Of a stretch of DNA of 64,000 bases, positions 1 to 8,813 are shown in pieces. Every line of letters starts with the position of its first letter. Position 1 is the stretch's first letter. The notes under the pieces are model-generated. The model was not told the DNA's origin. It saw only the letters and a list, made by a program, of their open reading frames with translations, and made no database searches. Both the position numbers and the translations under genes were made by a program. The stretch is from Lachnospira pectinoschiza (lineage in GTDB: Bacteria; Bacillota; Clostridia; Lachnospirales; Lachnospiraceae): assembly GCF_900103815.1 (NCBI RefSeq), contig NZ_FNHZ01000006.1, positions 62,001 to 126,000 of the forward strand, read 5' to 3'.

Positions 1-1
1 A

Positions 2-460
2 GATATTAACTATGTTGGAATTGAAAAGTATTCTTCAGTTTTACTTAGAGCTGTAGAAAAGCAGGATGAATTACAGCTTCCTAATCTTCGTTTTATTAGA
101 ATGGATGCTGAGGCAATTACAGAAGTATTTGCTAAGGATGAAGTAGATAGAATCTATCTTAACTTCTCAGATCCATGGCCAAAGGATAGACATGCTAAGA
201 GAAGACTTACATCAAGACAGTTCTTTGCAAGATACAATGAAATCCTTAAAAAGGAAGGTAGAGTTGAATTTAAGACAGATAATGTAGACCTATTTGATTT
301 CTCATTAGAGGAAGTTGGAGAGGCTAAGTGGAATTTAGTAGATTACACTAGAGACCTTCATCACGAGCCAAGAATGAATGAAGGCAATGTTATGACAGAA
401 TATGAGAAGAAGTTTTCAGAGGCAGGCAATGCCATCTGTAAGTTGATTGCCAACAGATAA
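2..460 (+). CDS. trmB: tRNA (guanine-N7-)-methyltransferase TrmB, 5'-truncated by window edge
   Basis: SAM-dependent enzyme that makes m7G46 in the tRNA variable loop. The open frame runs in from before the window, starting with DINYVGIEKYSSVLLRA, which is the SAM-binding part of TrmB. It continues through the NFSDPWPK motif (the characteristic TrmB signature with the catalytic Asp) and the RHAKRRL segment to a TAA stop. About 153 residues are visible of the usual 210-220, so the start lies upstream. The first ATG in the window (101) is internal. A hairpin with a T-run follows and separates it from the convergent permease gene. Confidence 0.93.
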   Translation, partial: DINYVGIEKYSSVLLRAVEKQDELQLPNLRFIRMDAEAITEVFAKDEVDRIYLNFSDPWPKDRHAKRRLTSRQFFARYNEILKKEGRVEFKTDNVDLFDFSLEEVGEAKWNLVDYTRDLHHEPRMNEGNVMTEYEKKFSEAGNAICKLIANR

Positions 461-497
461 TTAGATAACTTCATTAGATAAGTTAGAATAGATACAA

Positions 498-536
498 AAA
501 AGCTAGCTAGGAATTTCCTAACTAGCTTTATTTTTA
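498..536. terminator. bidirectional intrinsic terminator between trmB and the AI-2E permease
   Basis: The stem AAAGCTAG-c-TAGGAA pairs with TTCCTA-a-CTAGCTTT and is followed by a T-rich tract on the plus strand. A-runs on the other side give a U-run for the convergent minus-strand gene, so it can serve both. Confidence 0.8.
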
Positions 537-545
537 TTATCTAGA

Positions 546-565
546 TACATTTTCATAAAAATGTA
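546..565. repeat. AT-rich inverted repeat TACATTTT-cata-AAAATGTA
   Basis: Eight-base arms with a 4-base spacer, lying just past the end of the permease gene. Similar half-sites (GATACATTTTC or ACATTTTT..AAAAATG) recur at 2672-2683, 6627-6637, 13930-13945, 13955-13964 and 36450. The role is unknown. Confidence 0.5.
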
Positions 566-572
566 ATTCGGT

Positions 573-2018
573 TTAAATTTCATCAAAGGAATCGTAAGGC
601 TTTACATTGACGTCCTTCTTATTAAGGAAGTGTTGAACTATAAGGTCGATGATGTAGCCAAGCACTGCAACGATTGGAACTCCAAGGAACATTCCAGCAA
701 CGCCCCAAAGGCTTCCGCCAACAGTAATACCAAAGATAACCCAAAGTGGCTTTAAACCAATGCTATCGCCAATAATCTTAGGTCCAATAACAAGGCCATC
801 AAGCTGCTGGATAACTAAAATCATAATTGCGTATGGAATTACTAGGAAGATGTTAGTGATTATAATGAACAAACCACCAATAACTCCGCCGATGTATGGT
901 CCAAAGTAAGGAATCATGTTAGTTACACCAACAATAACGCTTATTAAAACCGAATATGGCATTCTAAAGATTGTCATAATGATGAAACAAAGAACACCAA
1001 TAATTAAGGAATCAAGCGCTTTACCAAAGATAAAGTCAAGGAAAATGGATACGCTGTTTCTAACGATTACACGAACTGAATCTGCACTCTTCTTAGGAAG
1101 AATTCCGTAAAGAACTCTCTTTGACTGATAGAAGAGGTTTCTGTGATCTGAGATCATGTAAACCGAAACGATAATAGCAATAATGAAATTTACAAGTCCC
1201 TTAACAATAAGCATGGATGTATTGAAAATGTATGGCACCATGTTAGTTACGATATTAGATAAGTAGTCTAATATTCTTGGATAGAGACTTTGAATGTAAT
1301 CATTAACTTCCTTGAAATCTACAAAAGTCCAGTAAGAGTGATTGTTCTCAAAGGTAATAATGTAGTTATAGGCATTGTCATACCATATAGGAAGTTTGTC
1401 TATAATTTCCTGTAAACTTAAATAAACCTGTGGAATTACAAAGCCAAGTAGAATTACAACGAATCCAATAGCTATTAAGTAAGCAATAATTATGGCTAAA
1501 ACTTTTTTTAGCTTAGCTGATTTTATATGAAAGGTTTCTGTAAATACTTTATTATAGAGAGTCTTTACAAGTGGATATAAAACCAACGCAATAAATCCGC
1601 CAGTAATAAAAGGTCCAATAAGCTTAAAGAGCTGTGAAATTGCCTTAAAGGTGATTGATAGGTTACCAATAAGCTTAAAAATCAAAATAGAGCATAATAC
1701 AAAGGCAAGGGCATATATTAATATAGAGAAATATTTATCACTCTTTATAAAGTGAAACTTATTAGAATCCTCTGTATTATAAACGTGATCCTTTTCGTAG
1801 TCCCCTGTCTTTTTATTATCTTCTTTCTTATTAGTTGCGTCCTTAGAATTGTCAGGGACAAAATTCTTACTTTTCTTTTTTGAGTAGTCATCTTCAATAT
1901 CAGATATTTTATCGATGCTCTCATTTAGCCTTTCAATACTGTTTTTTGTTATGACTTCTTTATCGGTCTCAGTATTATTTTTTTTCTTTGTGGATGAAAA
2001 AAAAGAAAATTTAGCCAT
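573..2018 (-). CDS. AI-2E family transporter (PF01594-type permease)
   Basis: Polytopic inner-membrane protein of the AI-2E/UPF0118 family, 481 aa. The first ~90 residues are a highly charged Lys/Asp/Ser-rich cytoplasmic tail, longer than usual for the family. They are followed by paired hydrophobic helices at about 95-155 and 170-200, a soluble loop at about 205-265, and a C-terminal bundle of membrane helices. That bundle includes the family's conserved PYFGPYIGG and GLKPLWVIFG segments. A GGAGG site precedes the ATG. Members export autoinducer-2 or act as Na+/H+ antiporters in different bacteria, so the substrate cannot be inferred here. It is monocistronic and convergent with trmB. Confidence 0.9.
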   Translation of the reverse strand: MAKFSFFSSTKKKNNTETDKEVITKNSIERLNESIDKISDIEDDYSKKKSKNFVPDNSKDATNKKEDNKKTGDYEKDHVYNTEDSNKFHFIKSDKYFSILIYALAFVLCSILIFKLIGNLSITFKAISQLFKLIGPFITGGFIALVLYPLVKTLYNKVFTETFHIKSAKLKKVLAIIIAYLIAIGFVVILLGFVIPQVYLSLQEIIDKLPIWYDNAYNYIITFENNHSYWTFVDFKEVNDYIQSLYPRILDYLSNIVTNMVPYIFNTSMLIVKGLVNFIIAIIVSVYMISDHRNLFYQSKRVLYGILPKKSADSVRVIVRNSVSIFLDFIFGKALDSLIIGVLCFIIMTIFRMPYSVLISVIVGVTNMIPYFGPYIGGVIGGLFIIITNIFLVIPYAIMILVIQQLDGLVIGPKIIGDSIGLKPLWVIFGITVGGSLWGVAGMFLGVPIVAVLGYIIDLIVQHFLNKKDVNVKPYDSFDEI

Positions 2019-2283
2019 TTACTGCCTCCAAGTTATATATATTTGTTGTTCATAGAGATTATCATATTTGAAATAATAATTGGGTAAAAAGTTTATTTTT
2101 TAATTTGCTTTTTATAAATCAAGGGATTTTTTTATAATTTTGCGAAAAAAATTTTGTAAAAAATCGACCCTGGTTCTAAAGTTTGAAAAAATAGAATTTA
2201 GTATTTATGCGGGTTTGAAGCCTTAAAATATCTATACTATTCATTGTAAATTAAAAAAATTCGCAAAAAAACGAAAAAAGGGC
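2019..2283. other. AT-rich intergenic stretch, no gene seen
   Basis: Upstream of the permease gene (minus) and of the tandem promoters. It contains long A- and T-tracts but no convincing open frame or hairpin terminator. Confidence 0.5.
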
Positions 2284-2312
2284 TTGCCAAAAAGATAATC
2301 ATCTACTATAAT
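2284..2312 (+). promoter_or_regulatory. upstream promoter P1 of the tRNA-Lys transcript
   Basis: TTGCCA and TATAAT are separated by 17 bases, a near-consensus housekeeping sigma promoter. Transcription would begin near 2319 and run through about 190 nt of leader into the tRNA. Confidence 0.7.
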
Positions 2313-2438
2313 TACATCTCGTTGGGACACAAGTTCTTACGAACCGGTCTTCTTAATAGATTATAAAGAAATTTGTTAAGACAAGCAACACACTTCATCA
2401 AGAAGTTTTCAAGCCACTAAAAAAAATAAAAAAAGTGC

Positions 2439-2467
2439 TTGACAAACAAAAACTTCTGATGTATAAT
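2439..2467 (+). promoter_or_regulatory. consensus promoter P2 of tRNA-Lys
   Basis: TTGACA-17 bp-TATAAT, a perfect consensus, about 40 bases before the mature tRNA. It is typical of a strong stable-RNA promoter. Confidence 0.9.
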
Positions 2468-2509
2468 AAATGAGGTTCTTGCAGAGCTAAGAACTGAAAA
2501 ACAAAATAA

Positions 2510-2582
2510 GCACCGCTAGCTCAGTTGGTAGAGCACCTGACTCTTAATCAGGGTGTCCAGGGTTCGAACCCCTGGCGGTGCA
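2510..2582 (+). tRNA. tRNA-Lys (anticodon CTT)
   Basis: Complete cloverleaf: a 7-bp acceptor stem (GCACCGC with GCGGTGC), D-arm GCTC..GAGC, an anticodon stem CCTGA/TCAGG around the loop CTCTTAA, and a T-arm with GGTTCGAACCC. The discriminator base is A. The 3' CCA is not encoded. It reads AAG codons. Confidence 0.97.
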
Positions 2583-2586
2583 CTGG

Positions 2587-2636
2587 AAGGTCTTATGATT
2601 TAGGAATAACCTAGGTTGTAAGGCTTTTATTTTTTT
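2587..2636 (+). terminator. terminator after tRNA-Lys
   Basis: An imperfect long hairpin: AAGGTCTTA with GTAAGGCTT outside and TTAGG/CCTAG inside. It is followed directly by a long T-run. Confidence 0.7.
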
Positions 2637-2836
2637 ATTCTGACGGAGTAAGTTGTCAAGACTAGCTTGCTCGATACATTTTCGTAATTATTCTTCTTTA
2701 TATAATTTCCCATAATTTATCCTCCAATTAAAATTTATTATCTAAGTTAAGAAATTTTTAATAAAGCTCTAATTCTATTATAATGGTATTGAGAAAACTA
2801 TTGTGTTATTCTTGAAAATGTAAGGAGTGATATGAC

Positions 2837-3691
2837 ATGTTTGGATATGTTATTGTTAATAAGCCTGAACTTAAAATAAGAGAGTTTGATGAATATCGAT
2901 CTTATTATTGTGGTTTATGCCATACCTTAAGAAGTGAATATGGATTTAAAGCCCAGATGACTTTAAGTTATGACTTGACTATGGCAGTGCTTTTATTGAC
3001 AGCTCTTTATGAGCCTGAGGTTACAAGGACAAGAAGGACCTGCAAAGCACACCCAATAAAAAAGCAGGCAATGAGTGAAAGCCTTATTACTAATTATGTG
3101 GCAGATATGAACGTGCTTATGTCTTATTATCATCTAGTAGACGATTGGAAAGATGAGAGAAAGATTCAAAGCAAGGCATATGCTAGCTTGCTATCAAAGA
3201 ATGTTAGTAGTATAAAGAAGCGTTATCCTCAAAAGGCAGCAGCTATTGAGGCGGGGCTTAATGAGCTTTCAAGTTACGAGCAAGCAAATGAAGATAGCAT
3301 CATAAAAGTTTCACAAAGCTTTGGTAAGGTATTGGCTGAAGTTTTAACTTATAAAGATGATGAGTGGAAAACTAATTTGCAAAATCTTGGAATGGCCTTG
3401 GGACAGTTTATCTATATTATGGATGCTTATGATGATCTAGAGAAGGATAAGAAAACTGGAAACTATAATGTCTTAAAGGGCTATGAAAAAGAAGAAGATT
3501 TTGATATATTTGTAGAAAATATTCTTAAGGCTCATATGACAGTAGTTGCCCGTGAGTTTGAATTTCTTCCTATAATAGAAAATGCTGAGATACTTAGAAA
3601 CATAATATACTCAGGGGTTTTCATTAAGTTTGAAGAAGTGAAAAAGCGCAGGGCCGAAAGAAAAAATGAAATTAAAAATGAATCTAGATAG
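2837..3691 (+). CDS. DUF5685 family protein (possible isoprenoid-synthase-like fold)
   Basis: 284 aa, cytoplasmic. The N-terminus FGYV..KPELK.RE...[11 protein letters not shown] matches the DUF5685 family of Clostridia, with a CxxCH motif at C25-C28. Further on lies DAYDDLEKD (D196, D199, D200), inside a mostly helical protein. An Asp-rich motif in an all-helical protein recalls trans-isoprenyl diphosphate synthases, but this resemblance is my inference and the biochemical role is unknown. The start is supported by AAGGAG 8 bases upstream. It lies 20 bases before a J-domain gene and is probably cotranscribed with it, which may point to a shared partner or complex. Confidence 0.8.
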   Translation: MFGYVIVNKPELKIREFDEYRSYYCGLCHTLRSEYGFKAQMTLSYDLTMAVLLLTALYEPEVTRTRRTCKAHPIKKQAMSESLITNYVADMNVLMSYYHLVDDWKDERKIQSKAYASLLSKNVSSIKKRYPQKAAAIEAGLNELSSYEQANEDSIIKVSQSFGKVLAEVLTYKDDEWKTNLQNLGMALGQFIYIMDAYDDLEKDKKTGNYNVLKGYEKEEDFDIFVENILKAHMTVVAREFEFLPIIENAEILRNIIYSGVFIKFEEVKKRRAERKNEIKNESR

Positions 3692-3711
3692 GATTTATTT
3701 TGGAGGTTATA

Positions 3712-4461
3712 ATGTCGGATCCATATCAAATTCTTGGGGTATCAAGAGATGCCTCAGATGATGAAATAAAAAAAGCATATAGAAAATTAAGTAGAAAGTA
3801 TCATCCTGATGCTAACGTCAATAATCCTAATAAGGAGCAGGCTGAGGAGATGTTTAAGACTATTCAGCAGGCTTATAATCAGATTATGAAGGAAAGAGAA
3901 GGTGGCTTTACAGGCGGCTCTTATAGTCAGAATAGATACGGCACAGGTAGATCTAGTAGTTACGGTTATGATGGTGATTACCAGAATTCTAGAGGTGGCC
4001 AGTATCAAGACTTTGAGGACTTTGGAAGCTTCTTTGGTTTTGGTCCTTTTGGCTTTGGAGGTTTCTACGGAGGCTATCAGGGAGGTCGCTCTAATCAGGC
4101 TAATATGAATGGGGACGACCAGACTTCACAGAGACTTAGAGCAGCAGCTAACTACATTAATAATGGTGGTTTTGATGAGGCTATTAATATTCTTAATGAT
4201 TTAGAGGATAGAGATGCTAGATGGTATTTCTTAGCAGCTAATGCCTATGCTGGCAAGGGCAATCAGGCAGCAGCTATGGAATATGCTAAGAAGGCGGTTT
4301 CTATGGACCCAGATAATTTCCAATATAGAAATTTCTATCAGAATCTAGCAAGTGGTGGCAGTTGGTACAATGCAAGACAGCAGTCTTATAGCCCAGCTAA
4401 TGGTGCTACATCCTGCATGACTTGTCTTGGTACTTGGTTGCTTTGCAATTTCTGTTGTTAA
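3712..4461 (+). CDS. J-domain (DnaJ-like) protein with Cys-rich C-terminus
   Basis: 249 aa. The N-terminal J-domain ([23 protein letters not shown].., residues 3-65) has the HPD motif, which stimulates DnaK ATPase. A Gly/Tyr/Ser/Gln-rich low-complexity linker follows (about 67-135), then a helical region with TPR-like helices ([12 protein letters not shown]..., ...[17 protein letters not shown]). The tail carries five Cys in its last 14 residues ([13 protein letters not shown]). It has no DnaJ zinc finger or CTD, so it is a specialised co-chaperone rather than DnaJ itself. The ATG after TGGAGG was chosen over the upstream in-frame TTG at 3700, which would overlap that ribosome binding site. 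Confidence 0.85.
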   Translation: MSDPYQILGVSRDASDDEIKKAYRKLSRKYHPDANVNNPNKEQAEEMFKTIQQAYNQIMKEREGGFTGGSYSQNRYGTGRSSSYGYDGDYQNSRGGQYQDFEDFGSFFGFGPFGFGGFYGGYQGGRSNQANMNGDDQTSQRLRAAANYINNGGFDEAINILNDLEDRDARWYFLAANAYAGKGNQAAAMEYAKKAVSMDPDNFQYRNFYQNLASGGSWYNARQQSYSPANGATSCMTCLGTWLLCNFCC

Positions 4462-4499
4462 AAATTTTATAAATGATATAATATTTACTAAGAGAATAC

Positions 4500-4536
4500 A
4501 AACACATCTAGTTAGAATTAGCTAGATGTGTTTTGC
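4500..4536 (+). terminator. terminator after the J-domain gene
   Basis: AACACATCTAG and CTAGATGTGTT are perfect arms around a short loop, followed by TTTTGCGTTATT. Confidence 0.85.
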
Positions 4537-4594
4537 GTTATTAAAGAAAATAATATTTGATTAAGAGTTAGATAACAAGCTTTAGGGTAGAAAA

Positions 4595-6469
4595 ATGGGG
4601 GTATTTATGAAGAGAAGATTGAGACTAGCCTTATCTATTATTCTTAGCTTAGTAATGCTTTCTACAACTGCATGCGGCTATAGTGAGTGGTTTGGAAAAG
4701 AGGCGGGAGAGTCCTGTTTAGTGGGCCTTATAGAGGATGGCCTAGATGGAGAGCTAGATAGTGACACAGCTTCCTCTAATGAGATAGAAGAAGAGGAAGT
4801 AAATGAAAGTGAAAGTGAGAGGTTTAACAGCTTCGTTGAGGATTTGTTTGCAGAGGTTATGGGAGATAGCGATTTAGTTAGCTTGCATGCCTATCTTGAA
4901 CATCCTGAAAACTACGGAATTGAAGACTATGAGAAAAGTTTTGGAAGAACGGATTTTGATAATTTAGGAGATACTTCCTTTTATGATGAAGTGTTAGAAA
5001 AGCTTGATGAGTTTGACAAATCAGAACTTACAAAGAGTCAGCAAATAACTTATGAAGAGCTTTATCTTATGATGGAAAATGAGAAAAGCTACGCAGACCT
5101 TTACTTACTTAATACAGATATTGCCCCAACAACGGGTGTGCAAGTCCAGATTCCTATTCTTCTTGCGGAATACAGTTTTGTGGAAAAAAAGGACATTGAA
5201 GAGTATTTAACACTTCTGTGTGATTTAGATGAGTACTTCGCGGATATTTTAAAATATGAAAAGCTTAGGGCTGATGCGGGATATTTTCTTGAGGATGACC
5301 TAGCAGACGAGGTGATTGATACCTGCAATTCATTTTTAGAGACTGCAAAAAGCGAGGACGGAGTTTTAATCTCTAGTTTTAATGAAAGACTTGAGGAGTT
5401 TGAAGGACTTACAGAGGAAGAGAAGACTAGCTATAAGTCGGAGAATGTAACTGCTATTAATGAAAATGTAGTGCCAGCCTATGAGGCCCTAGCTAAGGGC
5501 GTTGAAGAGCTAAAGGGAAGCTCTAAGTATAGTGGTGGAATTTGTAACTATCCAGATGGCAAGCGCTACTTCGAATATTTAATGAATAAGAGACTAGGTA
5601 TTGATATGTCAGTGGATGATTATTATGAACTAGGTGAGGATTATGTAGAGGATTTACTTAATCAGATGAGTACTCTTATGTATGGCAATCTTTCGGTTTA
5701 TAATGGCATGTCAAACTTTAGCTTTAATATGTCAGATCCTGAAGTTATATTAGAGGATTTGCAAAAGCAGATAGTGGAGGATTTCCCAGCTATTGGGGAT
5801 ACAAGTTATGATGTTAAATATGTATGCGAGGCCCTTGAGGATTATGCTAGTCCTGCTATGTATTTCCTACCACAAATTGATAACCTAGATATTAATTCTA
5901 TCTATATTAATGAGGGTTCAGGTGAGAAAGAGATTTATCCAACCCTTGCTCATGAGGCTTATCCTGGTCATCTTTATCAGACTCAGTACTTTGCTTCCCA
6001 AAATCCTGACTGGATAAGATACATTCTAGCTCCCGGTGGTTATGTGGAAGGTTGGGCTTCTTATGTAGAGGTTTACTCTTACAACTTTGCAAGTACTGGA
6101 AATGAGGATTTAAATAAGCTTATGGGCCTAAATTATGAAACGACTTTAATAATTTATGCTCTTGGAGATATTGGGGTTAATTATTATGGCTGGGATTTAG
6201 ATGAGTTATCAGACTTTGTTACGGATTATTTTAATGTAGGTTCTGATGCTGTTAAGACAATGTATGATGCTTTTGTGGCAAATCCTGGTAACTACTGTCA
6301 GTATGCCTTTGGTATGGTGGCGATTGAGGAGTTGAAGTCTGAGGCAGAGGACGAATTAGGAGATAAGTTTGATATTTACGAGTTTCATAAGTACATTTTA
6401 GATATGGGCCCAGCCCAGTTTGATATTCTTTTTGATAATTTAGATGCTTGGTGTAAAAGCATTAGTTAA
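4595..6469 (+). CDS. DUF885 family lipoprotein, predicted zinc peptidase
   Basis: 624 aa. The signal peptide has a basic start (KRRLRLA), a hydrophobic core and a lipobox LSTTAC, so the mature protein should be lipidated and outside the membrane. An acidic Ser/Glu-rich spacer follows (about 45-80). The large helical DUF885 domain carries HEAYPGH at about residue 452, a metallopeptidase-type HExxxGH, with the downstream EGWASYVE segment supplying a likely third ligand. Family members are thought to be peptidases. The start is uncertain: the ATG at 4607, preceded by GGGGG, gives a more canonical signal peptide (MKRRLRLALS..) and may be the true one. It stands alone between hairpins. Confidence 0.85.
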   Translation: MGVFMKRRLRLALSIILSLVMLSTTACGYSEWFGKEAGESCLVGLIEDGLDGELDSDTASSNEIEEEEVNESESERFNSFVEDLFAEVMGDSDLVSLHAYLEHPENYGIEDYEKSFGRTDFDNLGDTSFYDEVLEKLDEFDKSELTKSQQITYEELYLMMENEKSYADLYLLNTDIAPTTGVQVQIPILLAEYSFVEKKDIEEYLTLLCDLDEYFADILKYEKLRADAGYFLEDDLADEVIDTCNSFLETAKSEDGVLISSFNERLEEFEGLTEEEKTSYKSENVTAINENVVPAYEALAKGVEELKGSSKYSGGICNYPDGKRYFEYLMNKRLGIDMSVDDYYELGEDYVEDLLNQMSTLMYGNLSVYNGMSNFSFNMSDPEVILEDLQKQIVEDFPAIGDTSYDVKYVCEALEDYASPAMYFLPQIDNLDINSIYINEGSGEKEIYPTLAHEAYPGHLYQTQYFASQNPDWIRYILAPGGYVEGWASYVEVYSYNFASTGNEDLNKLMGLNYETTLIIYALGDIGVNYYGWDLDELSDFVTDYFNVGSDAVKTMYDAFVANPGNYCQYAFGMVAIEELKSEAEDELGDKFDIYEFHKYILDMGPAQFDILFDNLDAWCKSIS

Positions 6470-6511
6470 TAATTAGCTTAGATGTAGAAAACTTTATAGG
6501 AAAATGTGCAA

Positions 6512-6565
6512 AAGCCCCGTAGTTTCTTGATATTTAGTGGAAAAGTCAAGAGATTTACGGGGCTT
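6512..6565. terminator. long hairpin downstream of the DUF885 gene (terminator-like, weak T-run)
   Basis: AAGCCCCGTA pairs perfectly with TACGGGGCTT, and TTCTTGA with TCAAGA inside. There is no T-tract on the plus side (GACATAG follows), so it may stabilise the mRNA end rather than terminate by itself. Confidence 0.55.
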
Positions 6566-6710
6566 GACATAGCTAATTAAATTAACTATCATTTAAGAAT
6601 ATGTGTACTGGTATATGTTTTTTATAGATACATTTTCAATACGCAATTAATAATGAGTTGATTTCTGCCAATTGGTGGATTAATGCTAATAAATGATAGG
6701 AGGAAGATCA

Positions 6711-8714
6711 ATGCCAAAGAATAGAGGAAATTACTATATGACAACAGCTATTGCCTATACATCAGGCAAGCCTCATATTGGTAATACATACGAAATCGTA
6801 CTTGCAGATAGTATTGCAAGATTTAGAAGACAGCAAGGATATAACGTATTCTTCCAGACAGGTAGTGACGAACATGGTCAGAAGATCGAGGAGAAGGCAG
6901 CAGCAGCTGGTGTATCTCCAAAGGAATTTGTAGATGAGGTTTCTACAGAAATTAAGAGAATCTGGGATTTAATGAATACTTCTTATGATAAGTTTATAAG
7001 AACTACAGATGAGGACCACGAGAAGCAGGTTCAGAGAATCTTTAAGAAGTTATATGATCAGGGAGATATTTACAAGGGTGCTTACGAGGGTCTTTACTGT
7101 ACTCCATGTGAATCTTTCTGGACAGAGTCTCAGTTAGTTGATGGAAAGTGTCCTGACTGTGGACGTGAAGTTAAGCCAGCTAAGGAAGAGGCTTATTTCT
7201 TTAAGATGAGCAAGTATGCTGATAGATTAATTGATTATATTAATGAACATCCAGAATTTATTCAGCCAGTTTCAAGAAAGAATGAAATGATGAATAATTT
7301 CTTATTACCAGGTCTTCAGGATTTATGTGTATCTAGAACTTCATTTAAGTGGGGTATTCCAGTAGACTTTGATCCTAAGCATGTAGTTTATGTATGGCTT
7401 GATGCTCTTACAAACTATATCACTGGTATTGGTTATAATTGCGATGGTGAATCATCTGATTTATTCAAGGCTAACTGGCCAGCAGATCTTCACTTAATCG
7501 GTAAGGATATCATTAGATTCCATACAATTTATTGGCCTATTTTCCTTATGGCTCTTGATTTACCACTTCCAAAGCAGGTATTTGGTCATCCATGGCTTAT
7601 CCAGGCAGATGGTAAGATGAGTAAGTCTAAGGGAAATGTTATCTATGCTGATGACTTAGTAGATATGTTTGGTGTAGATGCCGTTAGATATTTCGTATTA
7701 CACGAGATGCCATTTGAAAATGATGGTGTAATTTCTTGGGAATTATTAGTTGAGAGAATGAACTCTGAACTTGCTAATACACTTGGTAACCTTGTTAACA
7801 GAACAATTTCAATGTCTAATAAGTATTTTGGCGGAGTTGTTAATAAGACAGGTGTTAACACAGATGGTGCAGTTGATGCTGAAGGTAACAGCGCAGACTA
7901 CGATGCTGATCTTAAGGCAGTAGTTACAGGAACAGTTAAGAAGGTAGAAGATAAGATGGCTACACTTCATGTTGCTGATGCTATTACAGAAGTCTTTACA
8001 TTATTTAAGAGATGTAATAAGTACATCGATGAGACAATGCCTTGGGCACTTGCTAAGGACGAAGCTAAGAAGGAAAGACTTGAAGAAGTTTTATATAACT
8101 TAGTTGAGGGTATCACAATTGGTGCTAACCTACTTAAGGCTTTCATGCCAGAAACAACTGAGAGAGTTTTAGCTCAGCTTTATCCAGATAATATGGAAGC
8201 AGGTCTTCGTGACTTTGATGACTTAGATAAGTTTGGTTTAAGAGAGTCAGGCCTTAAGGTAACAGAAAAGCCAGAAATTCTCTTTGCAAGACTTGATATT
8301 GAAGAAGTTTTAGCTAAGGTTGAAGAGCTTCAGGCAGCACAGAAGGCAGCAGCTGGCGGAGTTAAGTATCCAGAAGTTGAAGCTAAGGAAGAAATCTCAA
8401 TCGATGATTTCGATAAGATTCAGATTAGAGTTGGCGAAGTTTTAAAGTGCGAGCCAGTTAAGAAGGCTAAGAAGTTACTTTGCTCACAGATTAGAATTGG
8501 CGATGAGGTAAGACAGATTGTATCTGGTATTGCTCAGTTCTACAAGCCAGAAGAAATGGTTGGTAAGAAGGTAGCAGTTATTACAAACTTAAAGCCAGTT
8601 AAGCTTTGTGGCGTTGAATCACAGGGTATGATTCTTGCAGCAAGTGATGATGAAGGTAACTTATCAGTTCTTACAGTTGATAAGGATATTATTGCTGGTA
8701 GCGAGATTAAGTAA
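6711..8714 (+). CDS. metG: methionyl-tRNA synthetase
   Basis: 667 aa class I synthetase that charges tRNA-Met. The ATP-binding HIGH motif appears as HIGN at residues 22-25. The zinc-knuckle Cys pairs are C130/C133 and C147/C150, the KMSKS loop is at 302-306, and the C-terminal ~100 residues are the EMAP/Arc1-type tRNA-binding dimerisation domain (IDDFDKIQIRVGEV...). The length is normal for the long bacterial form. An AGGAGG at 6698 fixes the start at 6711; the in-frame ATG at 6693 lies before that site. I saw no T-box or SAM riboswitch in the 240-base upstream gap. It is monocistronic. Confidence 0.97.
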   Translation: MPKNRGNYYMTTAIAYTSGKPHIGNTYEIVLADSIARFRRQQGYNVFFQTGSDEHGQKIEEKAAAAGVSPKEFVDEVSTEIKRIWDLMNTSYDKFIRTTDEDHEKQVQRIFKKLYDQGDIYKGAYEGLYCTPCESFWTESQLVDGKCPDCGREVKPAKEEAYFFKMSKYADRLIDYINEHPEFIQPVSRKNEMMNNFLLPGLQDLCVSRTSFKWGIPVDFDPKHVVYVWLDALTNYITGIGYNCDGESSDLFKANWPADLHLIGKDIIRFHTIYWPIFLMALDLPLPKQVFGHPWLIQADGKMSKSKGNVIYADDLVDMFGVDAVRYFVLHEMPFENDGVISWELLVERMNSELANTLGNLVNRTISMSNKYFGGVVNKTGVNTDGAVDAEGNSADYDADLKAVVTGTVKKVEDKMATLHVADAITEVFTLFKRCNKYIDETMPWALAKDEAKKERLEEVLYNLVEGITIGANLLKAFMPETTERVLAQLYPDNMEAGLRDFDDLDKFGLRESGLKVTEKPEILFARLDIEEVLAKVEELQAAQKAAAGGVKYPEVEAKEEISIDDFDKIQIRVGEVLKCEPVKKAKKLLCSQIRIGDEVRQIVSGIAQFYKPEEMVGKKVAVITNLKPVKLCGVESQGMILAASDDEGNLSVLTVDKDIIAGSEIK

Positions 8715-8750
8715 TAAATAATTAGTGGCTTACTAATTAATAGGAATAAG

Positions 8751-8785
8751 AAAAGAGGAGTTCTTAATAGAACTCCTCTTTTTGT
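8751..8785. terminator. bidirectional terminator between metG and rsmA
   Basis: AAAAGAGGAGTT and AACTCCTCTTTTT are perfect arms, with T-runs for both convergent genes. Confidence 0.9.
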
Positions 8786-8813
8786 ATAAAAGCGACACAC
8801 TTGTCTTAATGGT

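Noticed and set aside
6470..6710. T-box or SAM riboswitch upstream of metG
   Set aside because: No T-box consensus (AGGGTGGTACCGCG-like) or S-box core is present; only a GC-rich hairpin and AT-rich sequence.
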